A stretch of 64,000 bases of DNA from Geosporobacter ferrireducens. Its GTDB lineage: Bacteria; Bacillota; Clostridia; Peptostreptococcales; Thermotaleaceae. Position 1 is the first letter of the stretch. Every line of letters starts with the position of its first letter. The notes beneath the pieces were generated by a model. It was not told where the DNA came from and searched no databases. It was given only the letters and a program-made list of their open reading frames with translations. The stretch is taken from positions 1,054,001-1,118,000 of the forward strand of contig NZ_CP017269.1 in assembly GCF_001750685.1 (NCBI RefSeq), in the 5' to 3' direction. Both the position numbers and the translations under genes were made by a program. Shown here in pieces: positions 42,411 to 51,967 of the stretch.

Positions 42411-42872
42411 TTATTCATAAAAGTTTACTTTACTTTTTATCAAGCACCCTTTTTCATAAATAATTTTTCCGGAGAAAAATTTATTTTCTTCCATCCATTG
42501 GAGAAACAGCCGATCACCCTCCCATAGATCAAGATTCAACACTTCCTTTTTATCTACCCACTGCAAAACACCCTCTGCAGATTCAATGATCTTCCCCGTA
42601 AATCGGTTTGCAGTAAATAGGAAAACATACCAATCCTCGTCATCTTTAAATTTTGGAAAAGTTAAAATTCCTTTAAGCACAGGGGCATGGATTGTTAAGC
42701 CGCTTTCTTCTTTAACCTCCCGGATAATACATTCTTCAGGAGTTTCTCCAGTCTCCATCTTTCCTCCCAATCCAATCCATTTTCCATGGTGCACATCATT
42801 TTCTTTTTTAATGCGATGCAGCATCAGGTATTGATCCCCTTGCTCAATATAACAAATGGTTGAAAGCTTCAT
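42411..42872 (-). CDS. Nudix hydrolase (MutT/8-oxo-dGTP diphosphatase-like)
   Basis: A 153-residue Nudix protein. The box GGKMETGETPEECIIREVKE, continuing ESGL, fits GX5EX7REUXEEXGU in full. YLMLHRIKKENDVHHGKWIGLGG upstream is typical of 8-oxo-(d)GTP diphosphatases of the MutT/YtkD type, which also accept other nucleotides. It likely sanitises oxidised nucleotides. AGAGGTG precedes the ATG; convergent with the WecA-like gene. Confidence 0.9.
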   Translation of the reverse strand: MKLSTICYIEQGDQYLMLHRIKKENDVHHGKWIGLGGKMETGETPEECIIREVKEESGLTIHAPVLKGILTFPKFKDDEDWYVFLFTANRFTGKIIESAEGVLQWVDKKEVLNLDLWEGDRLFLQWMEENKFFSGKIIYEKGCLIKSKVNFYE

Positions 42873-42893
42873 ATTTATTTCACCTCTATTACT

Positions 42894-43598
42894 TTAATTC
42901 ACAATCGTAATTTCGATTCTTCTGTTGTTCGCTCTCCCTTTCGGTGTTTGGTTTGTATCAATAGGATTATGTTCTCCAAATCCGCTAACAGATACCCGTT
43001 CCTTATGTATCCCTTTTTTTTCCGTAAGAAATTTAACCACATTGATAGATCTGGCTACAGACAGTTCCCAGTTGGAAGGAAATTCTGGTGTGTTGATCGG
43101 AACATTATCCGTATAACCTTCGACGATGATACTGTTATTGATGGTTTTTAGCTTATCGCCTACCTTGTGAAGGATCATATAACCATCCTCAGAAAGGGCC
43201 GCTTTTCCACTATCAAAAAGAATACTATCCTTGAAGCGGATTAATAATCCTCTCTCATTTTCTAGTATATCTACTGCATCCATTAAATTTTTATCTCTTA
43301 AAAAGCTGATAAAATCTTCTTTTGAGGTCTTAAAATCATTTTTTAGATCCTGTAGTCCAAAAAGCTGCGCTGCCAGAGATTCCTTTTCATTTTTTAACTT
43401 TATATTTTCTGTATGGAGCTGCTCTACCTCTTCTGTAAGAGAGTTTCGAATCTGATAAAGGGCTGAAAGCTCCTTGGTTGAAAAGGTGAAGAAAATAATA
43501 AAAAAGCACAAAATAATCGTGATCATATCACTGTAAGTAATCAGCCAAGTACTTGAAAACTCTATTTCATGTTTTTCATCCTCAGGATTCCAGCTCAT
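42894..43598 (-). CDS. motB: Flagellar motor stator protein MotB
   Basis: A 234-residue protein with one N-terminal membrane helix (about 20-40) that contains the proton/ion-binding D24 in LITYSDMITIILCFF, a periplasmic linker and a C-terminal OmpA-like peptidoglycan-binding domain (about 110-230: ILFDSGKAALSEDG, VEGYTDNVPI, NWELSVARSINVVKFL, SGFGEHNPI, NRRIEI). It anchors the stator to the wall. It overlaps motA by 17 bases. Confidence 0.93.
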   Translation of the reverse strand: MSWNPEDEKHEIEFSSTWLITYSDMITIILCFFIIFFTFSTKELSALYQIRNSLTEEVEQLHTENIKLKNEKESLAAQLFGLQDLKNDFKTSKEDFISFLRDKNLMDAVDILENERGLLIRFKDSILFDSGKAALSEDGYMILHKVGDKLKTINNSIIVEGYTDNVPINTPEFPSNWELSVARSINVVKFLTEKKGIHKERVSVSGFGEHNPIDTNQTPKGRANNRRIEITIVN

Positions 43599-44406
43599 AG
43601 GTAGTCCAATTCCTCTCTTCCACTCTACTTCTTGGATATTCTAACCGCTCACTTTCTTTTAACATTACGTTCATTTTATCAAATACATTTCTAGGTGAAT
43701 CATTCTGTGCAATCAGCAGTATCCCTTCCATGATCATAGCCCACCGCAGCATATTTCTATCAATATATTCTTTTAGCCGGCCCATCAGTGGTACTGCAAC
43801 AAAGTTTGCGATCAGTCCTCCATACAGAGTGCTCACTAAAGCATAGGCCATATTGTTCATGATCATATCTGTTTTATCCATATTAGAAAGTAATCCAATC
43901 ATCCCGATTAAGGTGCCAATTAGTCCAAAAGACGGGGCAATATGAGAAATCATTTTAAGTACATTATAAGGCCGGTATAAATTTGCCCTTCTAGATTCCA
44001 TATCTTTTTCCAAAATATCCCGTATGACCTCAGGCTTTTTATAATCATTCAATAGAATCATGGCATCTCTTAAGAAGGTTTGTGTTTCCAATTCGATTTC
44101 TGACTGAATCGATAAAACGCCTTCCCGTTTCACCTTTGCACTCAGCTGATGAAGCTTGTGAATATCTCCTGCATAATCAATTTTATCGGTAAAGCTGGCA
44201 TGTATCATTTTTACAGTTACAATTAAGGTATCAAATGAGAAACTGATAATCACAGACAAAATGATCCCTGCAAAGATAATCTCTAGTGCTGTAAGATTAA
44301 AAAAAGCCTTAAAAGATATACTCCCCAGCAAAGAATGTACGATCAGTAGTACCAAAATGCCGATTACTGTAATCTTTATGTATTGATCCTTGCCTTCAAT
44401 TTTCAT
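43582..44406 (-). CDS. motA: Flagellar motor stator protein MotA
   Basis: The ATG at 44406 after AGGAGG gives 274 residues; the frame opens six codons earlier. Four membrane helices are visible, two near the N-terminus (KITVIGILVLLIVHSLLGSI and LEIIFAGIILSVIISFSFD) and two late (MISHIAPSFGLIGTLIGMIG; LVSTLYGGLIANFVAVPLM), with a large cytoplasmic loop. With MotB it forms the ion-driven stator. The coupling ion cannot be decided from sequence alone. No other flagellar genes are in the window. Confidence 0.92.
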   Translation of the reverse strand: MKIEGKDQYIKITVIGILVLLIVHSLLGSISFKAFFNLTALEIIFAGIILSVIISFSFDTLIVTVKMIHASFTDKIDYAGDIHKLHQLSAKVKREGVLSIQSEIELETQTFLRDAMILLNDYKKPEVIRDILEKDMESRRANLYRPYNVLKMISHIAPSFGLIGTLIGMIGLLSNMDKTDMIMNNMAYALVSTLYGGLIANFVAVPLMGRLKEYIDRNMLRWAMIMEGILLIAQNDSPRNVFDKMNVMLKESERLEYPRSRVEERNWTTYELES

Positions 44407-44595
44407 GGGCTGCCTCCTAATCATGTTTTATACTCAATAATGATTGTACCATATTTTTGAGTATATTGTTGCAAAAGGAAAAAAACGGTACTTTAGAATC
44501 ACTTTAGTATCTCTTTAACATTCTTTAGTAAATAATACTTTTTTACTCATAAATACTTAAATAATAACAGAATCTAGTCTTAGATATAAATAATA

Positions 44596-44726
44596 GATAA
44601 GCCTCAATCAATAGATTACATCCTCTACGCCACGGGGACAGTTCCTCAGGCACATAAAAAACATCTGTGCCAGACGAACCGTCCCCATAACTCCGCTATC
44701 TAACACAGAATTGTAATGGCTTTATC
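44596..44726. mobile_element. REP-like palindromic element, copy 2
   Basis: An inverted repeat with GGGGACAGTTC (44634-44644) facing GAACCGTCCCC (44676-44686), an inner CAGGCACA/TGTGCC stem and outer arms beginning GATAAGCC and ending GGCTTTATC. It shares the motif CTACGCCA-GGGGACAGTTCC with the element at 40461-40621. It is non-coding and fills much of the gap between motA and the radical SAM gene; the rest of that gap shows nothing else. Confidence 0.6.
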
Positions 44727-44759
44727 GCGGCTTATATAAATTTGAAAAGGATGATTCGT

Positions 44760-45671
44760 ATGCGGCAACCCAGTTATCTGTATTTATTAAAAAGCGGTGA
44801 ATTAGAAAAAAGAGTACTTCAACTAAAAGAAATGTTGAAAGATTGTGTTCTCTGTCCTCATCAGTGCCAGGTCAATCGTACAGCCGGTGAAAAGGGATAC
44901 TGCAAAACCCTGGAGAATGCTGTTGTTTCCGGAGCAGAGCCTCATTTCGGAGAAGAGAAAGAACTGGTAGGAGATTGGGGCTCTGGCACCATATTTTTTT
45001 CTCACTGCAACTTAAAATGCGTCTTTTGTCAAAATTACGAAATCAGTTACTGTGGGCTAGGTGAGGAAATAGATGCCCATAAACTGGCAGATCTTATGCT
45101 GATGCTGCAGCGCAGGCGTTGTCATAACATCAATTTGGTTTCACCAAGTCATATCATTCCACAAATTGTTGAAGCTATTCTTATTGCGGCGAATAAGGGG
45201 CTTCAAATCCCTATTGTTTATAACAGCAATGGTTATGATTTAACCGATTCACTTAAATTCTTAGATGGGATTGTAGATATCTATCTTCCTGATCTGAAAT
45301 TTGCAGATGATGAAAAAGCCTATCGTTATATGGGTGTAAAGAATTACTATACCATTGCGAAAGAAGCTATAAAGGAAATGTATCACCAGGTAGGCAGTGT
45401 CAAGGCTGATGAAAATGACATAGCCTATCAGGGATTGATGATTCGTCATTTGGTGCTCCCGGAAAATTTGGCAGATACGGATAAGATCATGAATTTCATT
45501 GCAAAAGAACTTAGTAAAGATACCTATGTGAATATCATGGCGCAGTATTATCCTGAACATAAAGCTTATTCCTATCCAGAATTAAGCCGAGGCATCACAA
45601 AGCAAGAATATCGTCAAGCTGTATCAGCAGCTAAAGCAGCAGGACTTCAACGGCTGACTCATTCTTTATGA
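44760..45671 (+). CDS. Radical SAM protein (PflA-like, COG1313 type)
   Basis: Start taken at the ATG nine bases after AAAAGG; the frame opens at a TTG six codons upstream. The 303-residue protein has an N-terminal Cys cluster (CVLCPHQCQVNR...GYC), then the radical SAM motif CNLKCVFCQNYEIS (C-x3-C-x2-C), a glycine-rich SAM region, SPSHIIPQIVEAI and a TIM-barrel core with VYNSNGYD and YLPDLKFADD. This subgroup resembles pyruvate-formate-lyase activating enzymes without a known partner. It probably activates a glycyl-radical enzyme or modifies a protein; no partner gene is adjacent. Confidence 0.88.
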   Translation: MRQPSYLYLLKSGELEKRVLQLKEMLKDCVLCPHQCQVNRTAGEKGYCKTLENAVVSGAEPHFGEEKELVGDWGSGTIFFSHCNLKCVFCQNYEISYCGLGEEIDAHKLADLMLMLQRRRCHNINLVSPSHIIPQIVEAILIAANKGLQIPIVYNSNGYDLTDSLKFLDGIVDIYLPDLKFADDEKAYRYMGVKNYYTIAKEAIKEMYHQVGSVKADENDIAYQGLMIRHLVLPENLADTDKIMNFIAKELSKDTYVNIMAQYYPEHKAYSYPELSRGITKQEYRQAVSAAKAAGLQRLTHSL

Positions 45672-45707
45672 TACGCCAAAGTAATATGAACGCAGCAAGT
45701 AATAATC

Positions 45708-45740
45708 AAAAGGATTTGCGAATCAGGCAAATCCTTTTTT
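45708..45740 (+). terminator. Terminator after the radical SAM gene
   Basis: The stem AAAAGGATTTGC/GCAAATCCTTTT with a short loop, followed by TTTTTT. Confidence 0.88.
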
Positions 45741-45807
45741 GATGACTTTTTTCTCTAAATCCGTTACAATTATCTTAAGACATATTTGCAGCGGAGGATT
45801 TACATTC

Positions 45808-46557
45808 ATGGATCTGAAAATCTTATATCTTTGTTTTTTTGGCTTTCTTGCCCAGTTTGTGGATTCCATTGCCGGAGGAGGCGGCTTGATTAGCATTCCT
45901 GCCCTTTTTGCCTTTGGAGTTCCGCCACACTTTGCGTTGGGTACGAATAAGTTCGGTGCCATGTTCGGAACGGTTTCCAGTTCTATTGGCTTTATCCGAT
46001 CAAAGAATATTCACAAGGAACTTTTATTGTATATGGTACCTTGTACAATTCTAGGTGCTGTGTTGGGTGTAAATACTGTTTTAATGATTGACCAAAGAAT
46101 TCTAAATGCGATTGTTCTTGTTTTACTATTGGTTGTATGTGGCTATACCATTTTAAAAAAAGATATCGGCAGTGAAGATAATTTTACAGGAATGTCCAAA
46201 AAAAATATACTGATCGGTGGTGCCATTGCCCTCATTCTTGGCTTTTATGACGGCTTCTTTGGTCCTGGCGCCGGATCCTTTTTAATCTTTTCCTTTATTA
46301 GTTTTCTCGGCTTTAACTTTTTACAAAGCTGTGGAAATGCTAAAATTCTCAATGCCTGCAGTGGTGTTACCTCCTTTATCGTATTTGCCCTCCATGGCAA
46401 GGTTATTTATAGTATCGGTATTCCTTTAGCCATCTCGATGATTTTAGGGGCTTTGGTAGGTACTCGATTAGCCATTAGCAGCGGTGCAAAATTGATCAAG
46501 CCTATTTTTATTCTGATCTCTATTTCCTTTATTATTAAACTTTCATTTAATTTATAA
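45808..46557 (+). CDS. TSUP-family (TauE/SafE) anion transporter
   Basis: The ATG at 45808 follows GGAGG; an in-frame ATG at 45739 lies in the preceding terminator. The 249-residue protein has seven to eight membrane helices in two repeats, with the family motifs FLAQFVDSIAGGGGLISIPAL near the N-terminus and GFYDGFFGPGAGSFLIF in the second half. TSUP proteins move sulfite, sulfonates, sulfoacetate or other small organic anions; the substrate is not identifiable here. Confidence 0.9.
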   Translation: MDLKILYLCFFGFLAQFVDSIAGGGGLISIPALFAFGVPPHFALGTNKFGAMFGTVSSSIGFIRSKNIHKELLLYMVPCTILGAVLGVNTVLMIDQRILNAIVLVLLLVVCGYTILKKDIGSEDNFTGMSKKNILIGGAIALILGFYDGFFGPGAGSFLIFSFISFLGFNFLQSCGNAKILNACSGVTSFIVFALHGKVIYSIGIPLAISMILGALVGTRLAISSGAKLIKPIFILISISFIIKLSFNL

Positions 46558-46558
46558 C

Positions 46559-46585
46559 AAAAACCCGCTTATTTGGCGGGTTTTA
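46559..46585 (+). terminator. Terminator after the TSUP gene
   Basis: AAACCCGC and GCGGGTTT flank a TTATTTG loop, followed by TTTTATG, just past the stop codon. Confidence 0.8.
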
Positions 46586-46639
46586 TGATTTAATATACCG
46601 GTGTGCAAAAATGGGCATACTTTGGATTTCTTCCCGTTG

Positions 46640-46705
46640 TCAGCCCGAAGAACAGTTTCTTAATTTCTCTACAATCTCCCCTTGATAAAAAACATAAGAT
46701 TCCAT
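46640..46705 (-). CDS. Possible 21-residue frame after ilvB
   Basis: ATG eight bases after AAAGGGG, encoding MESYVFYQGEIVEKLRNCSSG. It directly follows ilvB in the same direction and could be a small translated tail, a gene remnant or chance. No terminator for the ilv operon was recognised between it and the convergent TSUP gene other than the TSUP hairpin. Confidence 0.2.
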   Translation of the reverse strand: MESYVFYQGEIVEKLRNCSSG

Positions 46706-46717
46706 CTTTCTACCCCT

Positions 46718-48373
46718 TTACTCTAATATATAGTCATGAATAGGCTTTCCAGGAGGTACAATCGGAAATACATGTTCATCTTTGCTGATGACACATTCGA
46801 TCAACATCGGTTTACACTCTTGCAGTGCTTCCTGCAGCGCCTTCTCAAAATCTCCTATATTTTCAACCCGTTTCCCGCGAATACCATAGGCATCTGCCAG
46901 TTTGATATAATCAACAGTACTTGCCAAATCCGTTTCTGAATATCGTTCGTTGCAGAAATGCATTTGCCATTGACGTACCATTCCCAGTACACCATTATTA
47001 AATAAGATTGTTATAATCGGCAAATTGTACTTTGCTACTGTAGCCAACTCGTTGCAATTCATCCGGAAACTTCCGTCTCCTGCCATATGCAGTACCCGCT
47101 GATCCGGATAGGCTGTTTGCGCACCAATGGCTGCTCCTAATCCATAACCCATGGTTCCTAGGCCTCCTGACGATAGAAAGGTTCTAGGTTTTTGGAACTT
47201 CCAATATTGAGCCGTCCACATTTGATGCTGCCCTACTTCAGTGGTTACAATGGTATCCGGATGCGTCATACGATTGGCTGTGGTTAGGATCTCCTTTGCT
47301 GTCAATGTATCATATTTACTCTGTATAGGTCTCTTCCATGCCCCTATTTCAGCCAGCCATGCCTGTCTAGATTTCTTTTCAACTTTTTGAATTAATGCTT
47401 TTAAAATCTCTTTTACATCTCCCACCAAAGACAGATGAACTTCTTTGTTTTTACCGATTTCCACTTTATCTGCATCAATATGGATAACCTTTGCCTTCGG
47501 AGCAAATTGATCTACCACACCAATAACTCTATCGCTAAATCTTGCACCGATGGCAATCACCAAATCACTGTGGGTCACAGCTAGATTGGCCTCAGGAAAT
47601 CCATGCATGCCTACCATTCCTAGTGAGAGGGAGTGATTTCTTGGAAAACTCCCTAATCCCATTAAGGTGTTGACAACAGGGATGGAGCCATACTCCGAAA
47701 GCTTTAGCAATTCTTCGTAAGCTTCCGATAAAATGATCCCTCCACCACTATAGATGACCGGCCGCTGAGCTTGATTAACGATTTCTGCAGCTTCCCGGAT
47801 ATCAACAGAATCTTTCTTCGTCTCTTGTGGCTTTCCTAATACTACTGCCTCGTCAGTATATTCTATCTGTGTCATGAAAACATCCTTTGGAATATCGATG
47901 AGGACAGGTCCCGGTCTTCCAGAGGCTGCAATTTGAAATGCCTCTGCCACAATTTCCGGAAGTTTTTCAATGTTTCTAGCCATATAGCTGTGCTTTGTGA
48001 TGGGCATTGTAATTCCTGTGATATCTACTTCTTGAAATGAATCTCTACCGAGCAAGCTAGAAGCTACTTGACCGGTAATGACTACCAAAGGTACCGAATC
48101 TGCATAGGCAGTTGCGATACCTGTTACTGTGTTGGTAGCCCCAGGGCCAGAGGTTGCAAAACATACGCCTACTCTGCCACTGGCTCTTGCATAACCGTCT
48201 GCAGCATGGACAGCTCCCTGTTCATGGCAGGTGAGCACATGGAAGAATGAATCTCTATAATCATAGAGAGCATCATATAAAGGAATGACCGCCCCTCCCG
48301 GATATCCAAAGATTGTATCTACACCTTGTTTTTTAAGACACTGCAGAAGAATTTCTGCACCACTGCATTTCAT
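46718..48373 (-). CDS. ilvB: Acetolactate synthase large (catalytic) subunit
   Basis: A 551-residue thiamine-diphosphate enzyme. The N-terminal domain has IFGYPGGAVIPLYDAL and CHEQGAVHAADGYARASG with the catalytic Glu; the FAD/central domain contains ERLIGVVDQFAP-like elements; the C-terminal ThDP domain has GDGSFRMN and N-x-x-x-L-G-M-V-R (FNNGVLGMVRQWQ), the standard metal/ThDP motif. It condenses two pyruvates to acetolactate, or pyruvate with 2-ketobutyrate, for Val/Leu/Ile. It is the last gene of the T-box operon, separated from its small subunit by ilvC and ilvD. Confidence 0.96.
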   Translation of the reverse strand: MKCSGAEILLQCLKKQGVDTIFGYPGGAVIPLYDALYDYRDSFFHVLTCHEQGAVHAADGYARASGRVGVCFATSGPGATNTVTGIATAYADSVPLVVITGQVASSLLGRDSFQEVDITGITMPITKHSYMARNIEKLPEIVAEAFQIAASGRPGPVLIDIPKDVFMTQIEYTDEAVVLGKPQETKKDSVDIREAAEIVNQAQRPVIYSGGGIILSEAYEELLKLSEYGSIPVVNTLMGLGSFPRNHSLSLGMVGMHGFPEANLAVTHSDLVIAIGARFSDRVIGVVDQFAPKAKVIHIDADKVEIGKNKEVHLSLVGDVKEILKALIQKVEKKSRQAWLAEIGAWKRPIQSKYDTLTAKEILTTANRMTHPDTIVTTEVGQHQMWTAQYWKFQKPRTFLSSGGLGTMGYGLGAAIGAQTAYPDQRVLHMAGDGSFRMNCNELATVAKYNLPIITILFNNGVLGMVRQWQMHFCNERYSETDLASTVDYIKLADAYGIRGKRVENIGDFEKALQEALQECKPMLIECVISKDEHVFPIVPPGKPIHDYILE

Positions 48374-48412
48374 TGACTCACCCGCTTTCGTCTACTTGTC
48401 TTCTCCAAGCTG

Positions 48413-50071
48413 TTACCATTTACAAACAGCACCAGTGGCTGCAGAGGTAACCATACTGGCATACTTCCCTAAATATCCTGCATATTTGACATCCTTTGGT
48501 TTAAAGCCTTGTCTTCTTTCCGCTAAAACCTGCTCATCTACTAAAAGCTCCAGCTTTCCAGCAGGGATATCAATCTCAATCCAATCTCCTTCTTCTACCA
48601 GTGCAATGGGTCCGCCGGCCTGTGCTTCTGGTGAAACATGACCGATAGAAGCACCTCTGGTAGCCCCAGAAAATCTTCCATCTGTAATCAATGCCACGCT
48701 TTTATCTAATCCCATTCCTGCCAATGCAGAGGTCGGTGTCAACATTTCACGCATTCCCGGACCCCCTTTTGGTCCCTCATAACGAATCACTACCACATCG
48801 CCTGCTTGAATTTTTCCTCCAAGAATTGCCGCTACAACCGCCTCTTCGCCTTCAAATACTCTGGCTTTTCCTTTATGCTGCATCATTTCTGGAACAACTG
48901 CTGATTTCTTCACTACAGCTCCATCTGGTGCCAGATTTCCTCGAAGAACCGCAATGCCTCCAGTGAGACTATAGGGTTCTTCGATCGGCCGGATTACTTC
49001 ATAATCATTTACTTGATAGTGTGCAAAGAGCTCTCCCAATTTTTTGTTAGAAACAGTCCATGCATCATTCTCTAAGAATCCTTTTTTTCCCAGTTCATGC
49101 ATAACAGCCATAATTCCTCCAGCTGCATACAAATCCTCTATATGATGGATCCCCCCAGGACTCAATCTGCACAGGTTTGGTGTCGTCTCGCTGATTACAT
49201 GAATTTTATCTAAGTCTACCGGTACATCCGCTTCATGGGCAATGGCTGTCAGATGAAGAATCGTATTGGTTGAGCATCCTAATGCCATATCTACTCTCAA
49301 AGCATTGTCAAATGCCTGTGCTGTTAATATACTTCTCGCAGATACCTGATCTCTTACCAATTCCATAATCTTCATACCTGTATATTTAGCCAGCCTCGTT
49401 CTTTCTGCATAAACTGCAGGGATTGTACCGTTGCCAGGCAGTGCCATTCCGAGGGCTTCAGTCATACAATTCATAGAGTTAGCAGTAAACATCCCTGCAC
49501 AGGAACCGCATCCAGGGCAAGCTTGTTCTTCCAAACGATAGAGTTCTTCCTCTGTCATTCGTCCTGCTTTCACTGCACCTACGGCTTCAAATACAGTGCT
49601 AAGATCTACTTTCTTGCCATTTACTTTTCCAGCCAGCATAGGTCCGCCACTAATGACGATGGCTGGAATATCCAGCCGTGCAGCGGCCATTAACATCCCT
49701 GGCACAATTTTATCGCAGTTGGGTACCAGAACAATACCGTCAAAACCATGGGCTTTCACCATGATCTCGATGCTGTCAGCAATCAGTTCTCTGCTGGCTA
49801 AAGAGTATTTCATCCCCTCATGATTCATGGCGATTCCGTCACATACACCGATAACCGGAAACTCCATGGGTGTTCCACCTTCCATTAGGACACCGTTCTT
49901 TACCGATTGAACAATCTCATTGAGGTGTCGATGGCCTGGAACAACTTCACTAAAAGCATTCGCTATCCCTATAAATGGTTTTTTGATTTCTTCGTCTGTT
50001 AGACCCAATGCCTTAAACAAAGATCTATGGGGTGCTTTCTCCACACCTGCCTTTACACTGTTGCTTCGCAT
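48413..50071 (-). CDS. ilvD: Dihydroxy-acid dehydratase
   Basis: A 552-residue IlvD/Edd protein. Iron-sulfur cysteine contexts are present: [35 protein letters not shown] (written [20 protein letters not shown] here) and [11 protein letters not shown]. The substrate loops [15 protein letters not shown] and [15 protein letters not shown] follow. It dehydrates dihydroxyisovalerate and dihydroxymethylvalerate to the keto acids; the cluster is oxygen-sensitive, suiting an anaerobe. It starts 12 bases after ilvC. Confidence 0.97.
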   Translation of the reverse strand: MRSNSVKAGVEKAPHRSLFKALGLTDEEIKKPFIGIANAFSEVVPGHRHLNEIVQSVKNGVLMEGGTPMEFPVIGVCDGIAMNHEGMKYSLASRELIADSIEIMVKAHGFDGIVLVPNCDKIVPGMLMAAARLDIPAIVISGGPMLAGKVNGKKVDLSTVFEAVGAVKAGRMTEEELYRLEEQACPGCGSCAGMFTANSMNCMTEALGMALPGNGTIPAVYAERTRLAKYTGMKIMELVRDQVSARSILTAQAFDNALRVDMALGCSTNTILHLTAIAHEADVPVDLDKIHVISETTPNLCRLSPGGIHHIEDLYAAGGIMAVMHELGKKGFLENDAWTVSNKKLGELFAHYQVNDYEVIRPIEEPYSLTGGIAVLRGNLAPDGAVVKKSAVVPEMMQHKGKARVFEGEEAVVAAILGGKIQAGDVVVIRYEGPKGGPGMREMLTPTSALAGMGLDKSVALITDGRFSGATRGASIGHVSPEAQAGGPIALVEEGDWIEIDIPAGKLELLVDEQVLAERRQGFKPKDVKYAGYLGKYASMVTSAATGAVCKW

Positions 50072-50083
50072 CCTATTTCCCTC

Positions 50084-51076
50084 CTATTTCTTTAACCACG
50101 GCATCATGCTTCTCAGTTTCTTTCCTACTTCTACAATCGGATGCTCTAGTTCTTGTCTCTTTATGGCATTAAATTCGGCTCTATTAGACATATTTTCTAA
50201 TATCCAATTTTTTGCAAACTGTCCTCTTTGAATCTCTTGAAGAACTTTTTTCATTTCCTTACGGGTTTCTTCTGTGACAATGCGTTTGCCAACCATGTAA
50301 TCCCCATACTCCGCTGTATCACTAACACTATAACGCATTCTCTCTAATCCACCCTCATAAAGCAAATCCACAATCAGCTTCAGTTCATGAAGACATTCAA
50401 AGTATGCAACTTCTGGTTGATACCCAGCTTCTACCAATGTATCAAAGCCTGCTTTAATTAACTCTGTAGCACCTCCGCAAAGTACAGCTTGCTCTCCAAA
50501 CAGGTCGGTTTCCGTTTCTTCTTTAAAAGTTGTCTCAAGAACACCTGCTCTGGTAGAACCAATTCCTTTTGCGTAGGCAAGTGCTAATTCTCTAGCGTTG
50601 CCTGTAGCATCTTGATAGACTGCAAAGAGTGCTGGCACTGCACAACCTTCTGTGTATAGTCTTCTTACTAGATGTCCAGGTCCCTTTGGTGCAACCATGA
50701 AAACATCTACATAAGGTGGTGGTACAATTTGACTAAAGTGAATATTAAAACCATGAGCAAAAGCAAGTGCATTCCCTTCTTCTAAATTAGGCTCAATTGC
50801 TTCTTTATAGAGCTTTCCTTGTTTTTCATCAGGTACTAGGATCATCACTACATCACTACCCTTTACTGCTTCAGCTACGGGTAACACTTCCAATCCGTCG
50901 TTTTCTGCTTTCACCTTGGATTTGCTTCCTTCATAAAGACCAACAACCACATTTACGCCACTTTCTTTTAAATTGAGTGCATGGGCATGCCCTTGACTCC
51001 CATAACCAATCACTGCAACTCTCTTACCCTCAAGGTATTGTAAATTTCCATCTTGTTCATAGTACATCTTTGCCAT
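50084..51076 (-). CDS. ilvC: Ketol-acid reductoisomerase (class I)
   Basis: A 330-residue NADPH enzyme. The Rossmann loop is [17 protein letters not shown], with serines of SKSKVKAEN in the phosphate-binding loop suggesting NADPH use. The knotted C-terminal domain has [19 protein letters not shown] (metal-binding Asp and Glu) and [20 protein letters not shown]. Length fits class I (about 330). It isomerises and reduces acetolactate or acetohydroxybutyrate. It starts 56 bases after ilvN, with AAGGGGG before the ATG. Confidence 0.97.
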   Translation of the reverse strand: MAKMYYEQDGNLQYLEGKRVAVIGYGSQGHAHALNLKESGVNVVVGLYEGSKSKVKAENDGLEVLPVAEAVKGSDVVMILVPDEKQGKLYKEAIEPNLEEGNALAFAHGFNIHFSQIVPPPYVDVFMVAPKGPGHLVRRLYTEGCAVPALFAVYQDATGNARELALAYAKGIGSTRAGVLETTFKEETETDLFGEQAVLCGGATELIKAGFDTLVEAGYQPEVAYFECLHELKLIVDLLYEGGLERMRYSVSDTAEYGDYMVGKRIVTEETRKEMKKVLQEIQRGQFAKNWILENMSNRAEFNAIKRQELEHPIVEVGKKLRSMMPWLKK

Positions 51077-51132
51077 GTTTTTTTCCCCCTTAAATTTGTA
51101 TGATTTATATTTTTTAAATTATTGGCAAAACA

Positions 51133-51399
51133 CTAATTTCCAACTTCCATTCCAGTAAAACCTAATGATACTAATTCTCTTACACTATATACATCCACAA
51201 GCTTTTCCATCTGGTGGATAGCTAGGGTAATATTTTGCTGTTCTTCTGGCAGTGTAATGGTTAATAGTGCCTTATTAGGCTCTGTACTCTCTTCCATAAC
51301 GATTTTTTTCATACAAAAGCCTTTTCTTCTCATCAATCCTGTAATTCGCATCAATACCTCGGGCTCATTATTGACCAGTGCACAAATTGTTTTATTCAT
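51133..51399 (-). CDS. ilvN: Acetolactate synthase small (regulatory) subunit
   Basis: The ATG at 51399 follows AGGAGG; the frame opens eight codons earlier. The 88-residue protein is a short form with a single ACT domain: ICALVNNEPEVLMRITGLMR, RRKGFCMKKIVMEES and a closing DVYSVRELV. It binds valine or related amino acids and controls the catalytic subunit IlvB. The C-terminal domain of longer IlvH proteins is missing, as is common for IlvN. It is the first gene after the T-box leader. Confidence 0.9.
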   Translation of the reverse strand: MNKTICALVNNEPEVLMRITGLMRRKGFCMKKIVMEESTEPNKALLTITLPEEQQNITLAIHQMEKLVDVYSVRELVSLGFTGMEVGN

Positions 51400-51427
51400 G
51401 CTTACATTCCTCCTATTCACCAAAATT

Positions 51428-51483
51428 AAAAATCTCCCGTCCCTAGAATATAAAATATTTTATACTCTAGGGACGGGAGATTG
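51428..51483 (-). terminator. T-box-controlled terminator
   Basis: A long stem (TCTCCCGTCCCTAGA and its complement, with AT-rich extension TATAAAATATTTTATA at the top) followed by TTTTTAATTTT on the minus strand, about 30 bases before the ilvN start. Confidence 0.92.
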
Positions 51484-51763
51484 ATCACCCGTGGTACCAC
51501 CCTTATTCACGATTTACTCACATAAATCGCCTCTTCAGGTCGAAAAAAATAATTTCTTTTAACCTTAGCCATATAACGGTGGCACTTCTATCATCATAGA
51601 AACCGGCCTTATCTACTAAGCAACCTTTTCGATTCGGCAGTTCAGGAGTGATTATTCTATACCACTTCGATGCTAACTCTCAGCCAACGTCAGCTCTCTG
51701 TAATCAAAGACCCGGTATTTTTCTCTCCCTCATAACTGTTTAAATATTCACTTAAAATAATTA
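51428..51763 (-). promoter_or_regulatory. T-box leader of the ilvNCDB operon, probably isoleucine-specific
   Basis: The minus-strand leader contains the T-box sequence AAGGGTGGTACCACG (51504-51490) upstream of a terminator, and a long stem I region (about 51735-51620) that starts GAGGGAGAG with AGAG/GCTGACGTTGG elements. The likely specifier is ATC (51652-51650) in GAATAATCACTCC, which resembles the GAA-codon-ACC context of known specifier loops; this reads isoleucine. Uncharged tRNA-Ile would stabilise the antiterminator. The codon identification is less certain than the T-box itself. Confidence 0.93.
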
Positions 51764-51769
51764 AGATTA

Positions 51770-51798
51770 ATTTTACTACCTATTTTACATTATGTCAA
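51770..51798 (-). promoter_or_regulatory. Sigma-A promoter of the ilv operon
   Basis: TTGACA (51798-51793) and TAAAAT (51775-51770) on the minus strand with a 17-base spacer; predicted start 51763, directly before the T-box stem I. Confidence 0.75.
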
Positions 51799-51967
51799 GC
51801 CATATAATAAAAGTTTTTTAAATTTACTAATTTTTCTATGTTTTTACTTATCGTCATTTACTTATAGATTGCGCTCCTAATCATGAAGCTGCGTAGGGAA
51901 GGAACTGCGTTTCCTACTGTAAATGAAACGGGCAGAGGGCGCCATAGTCGTTTTTTAAAGCATAGAT

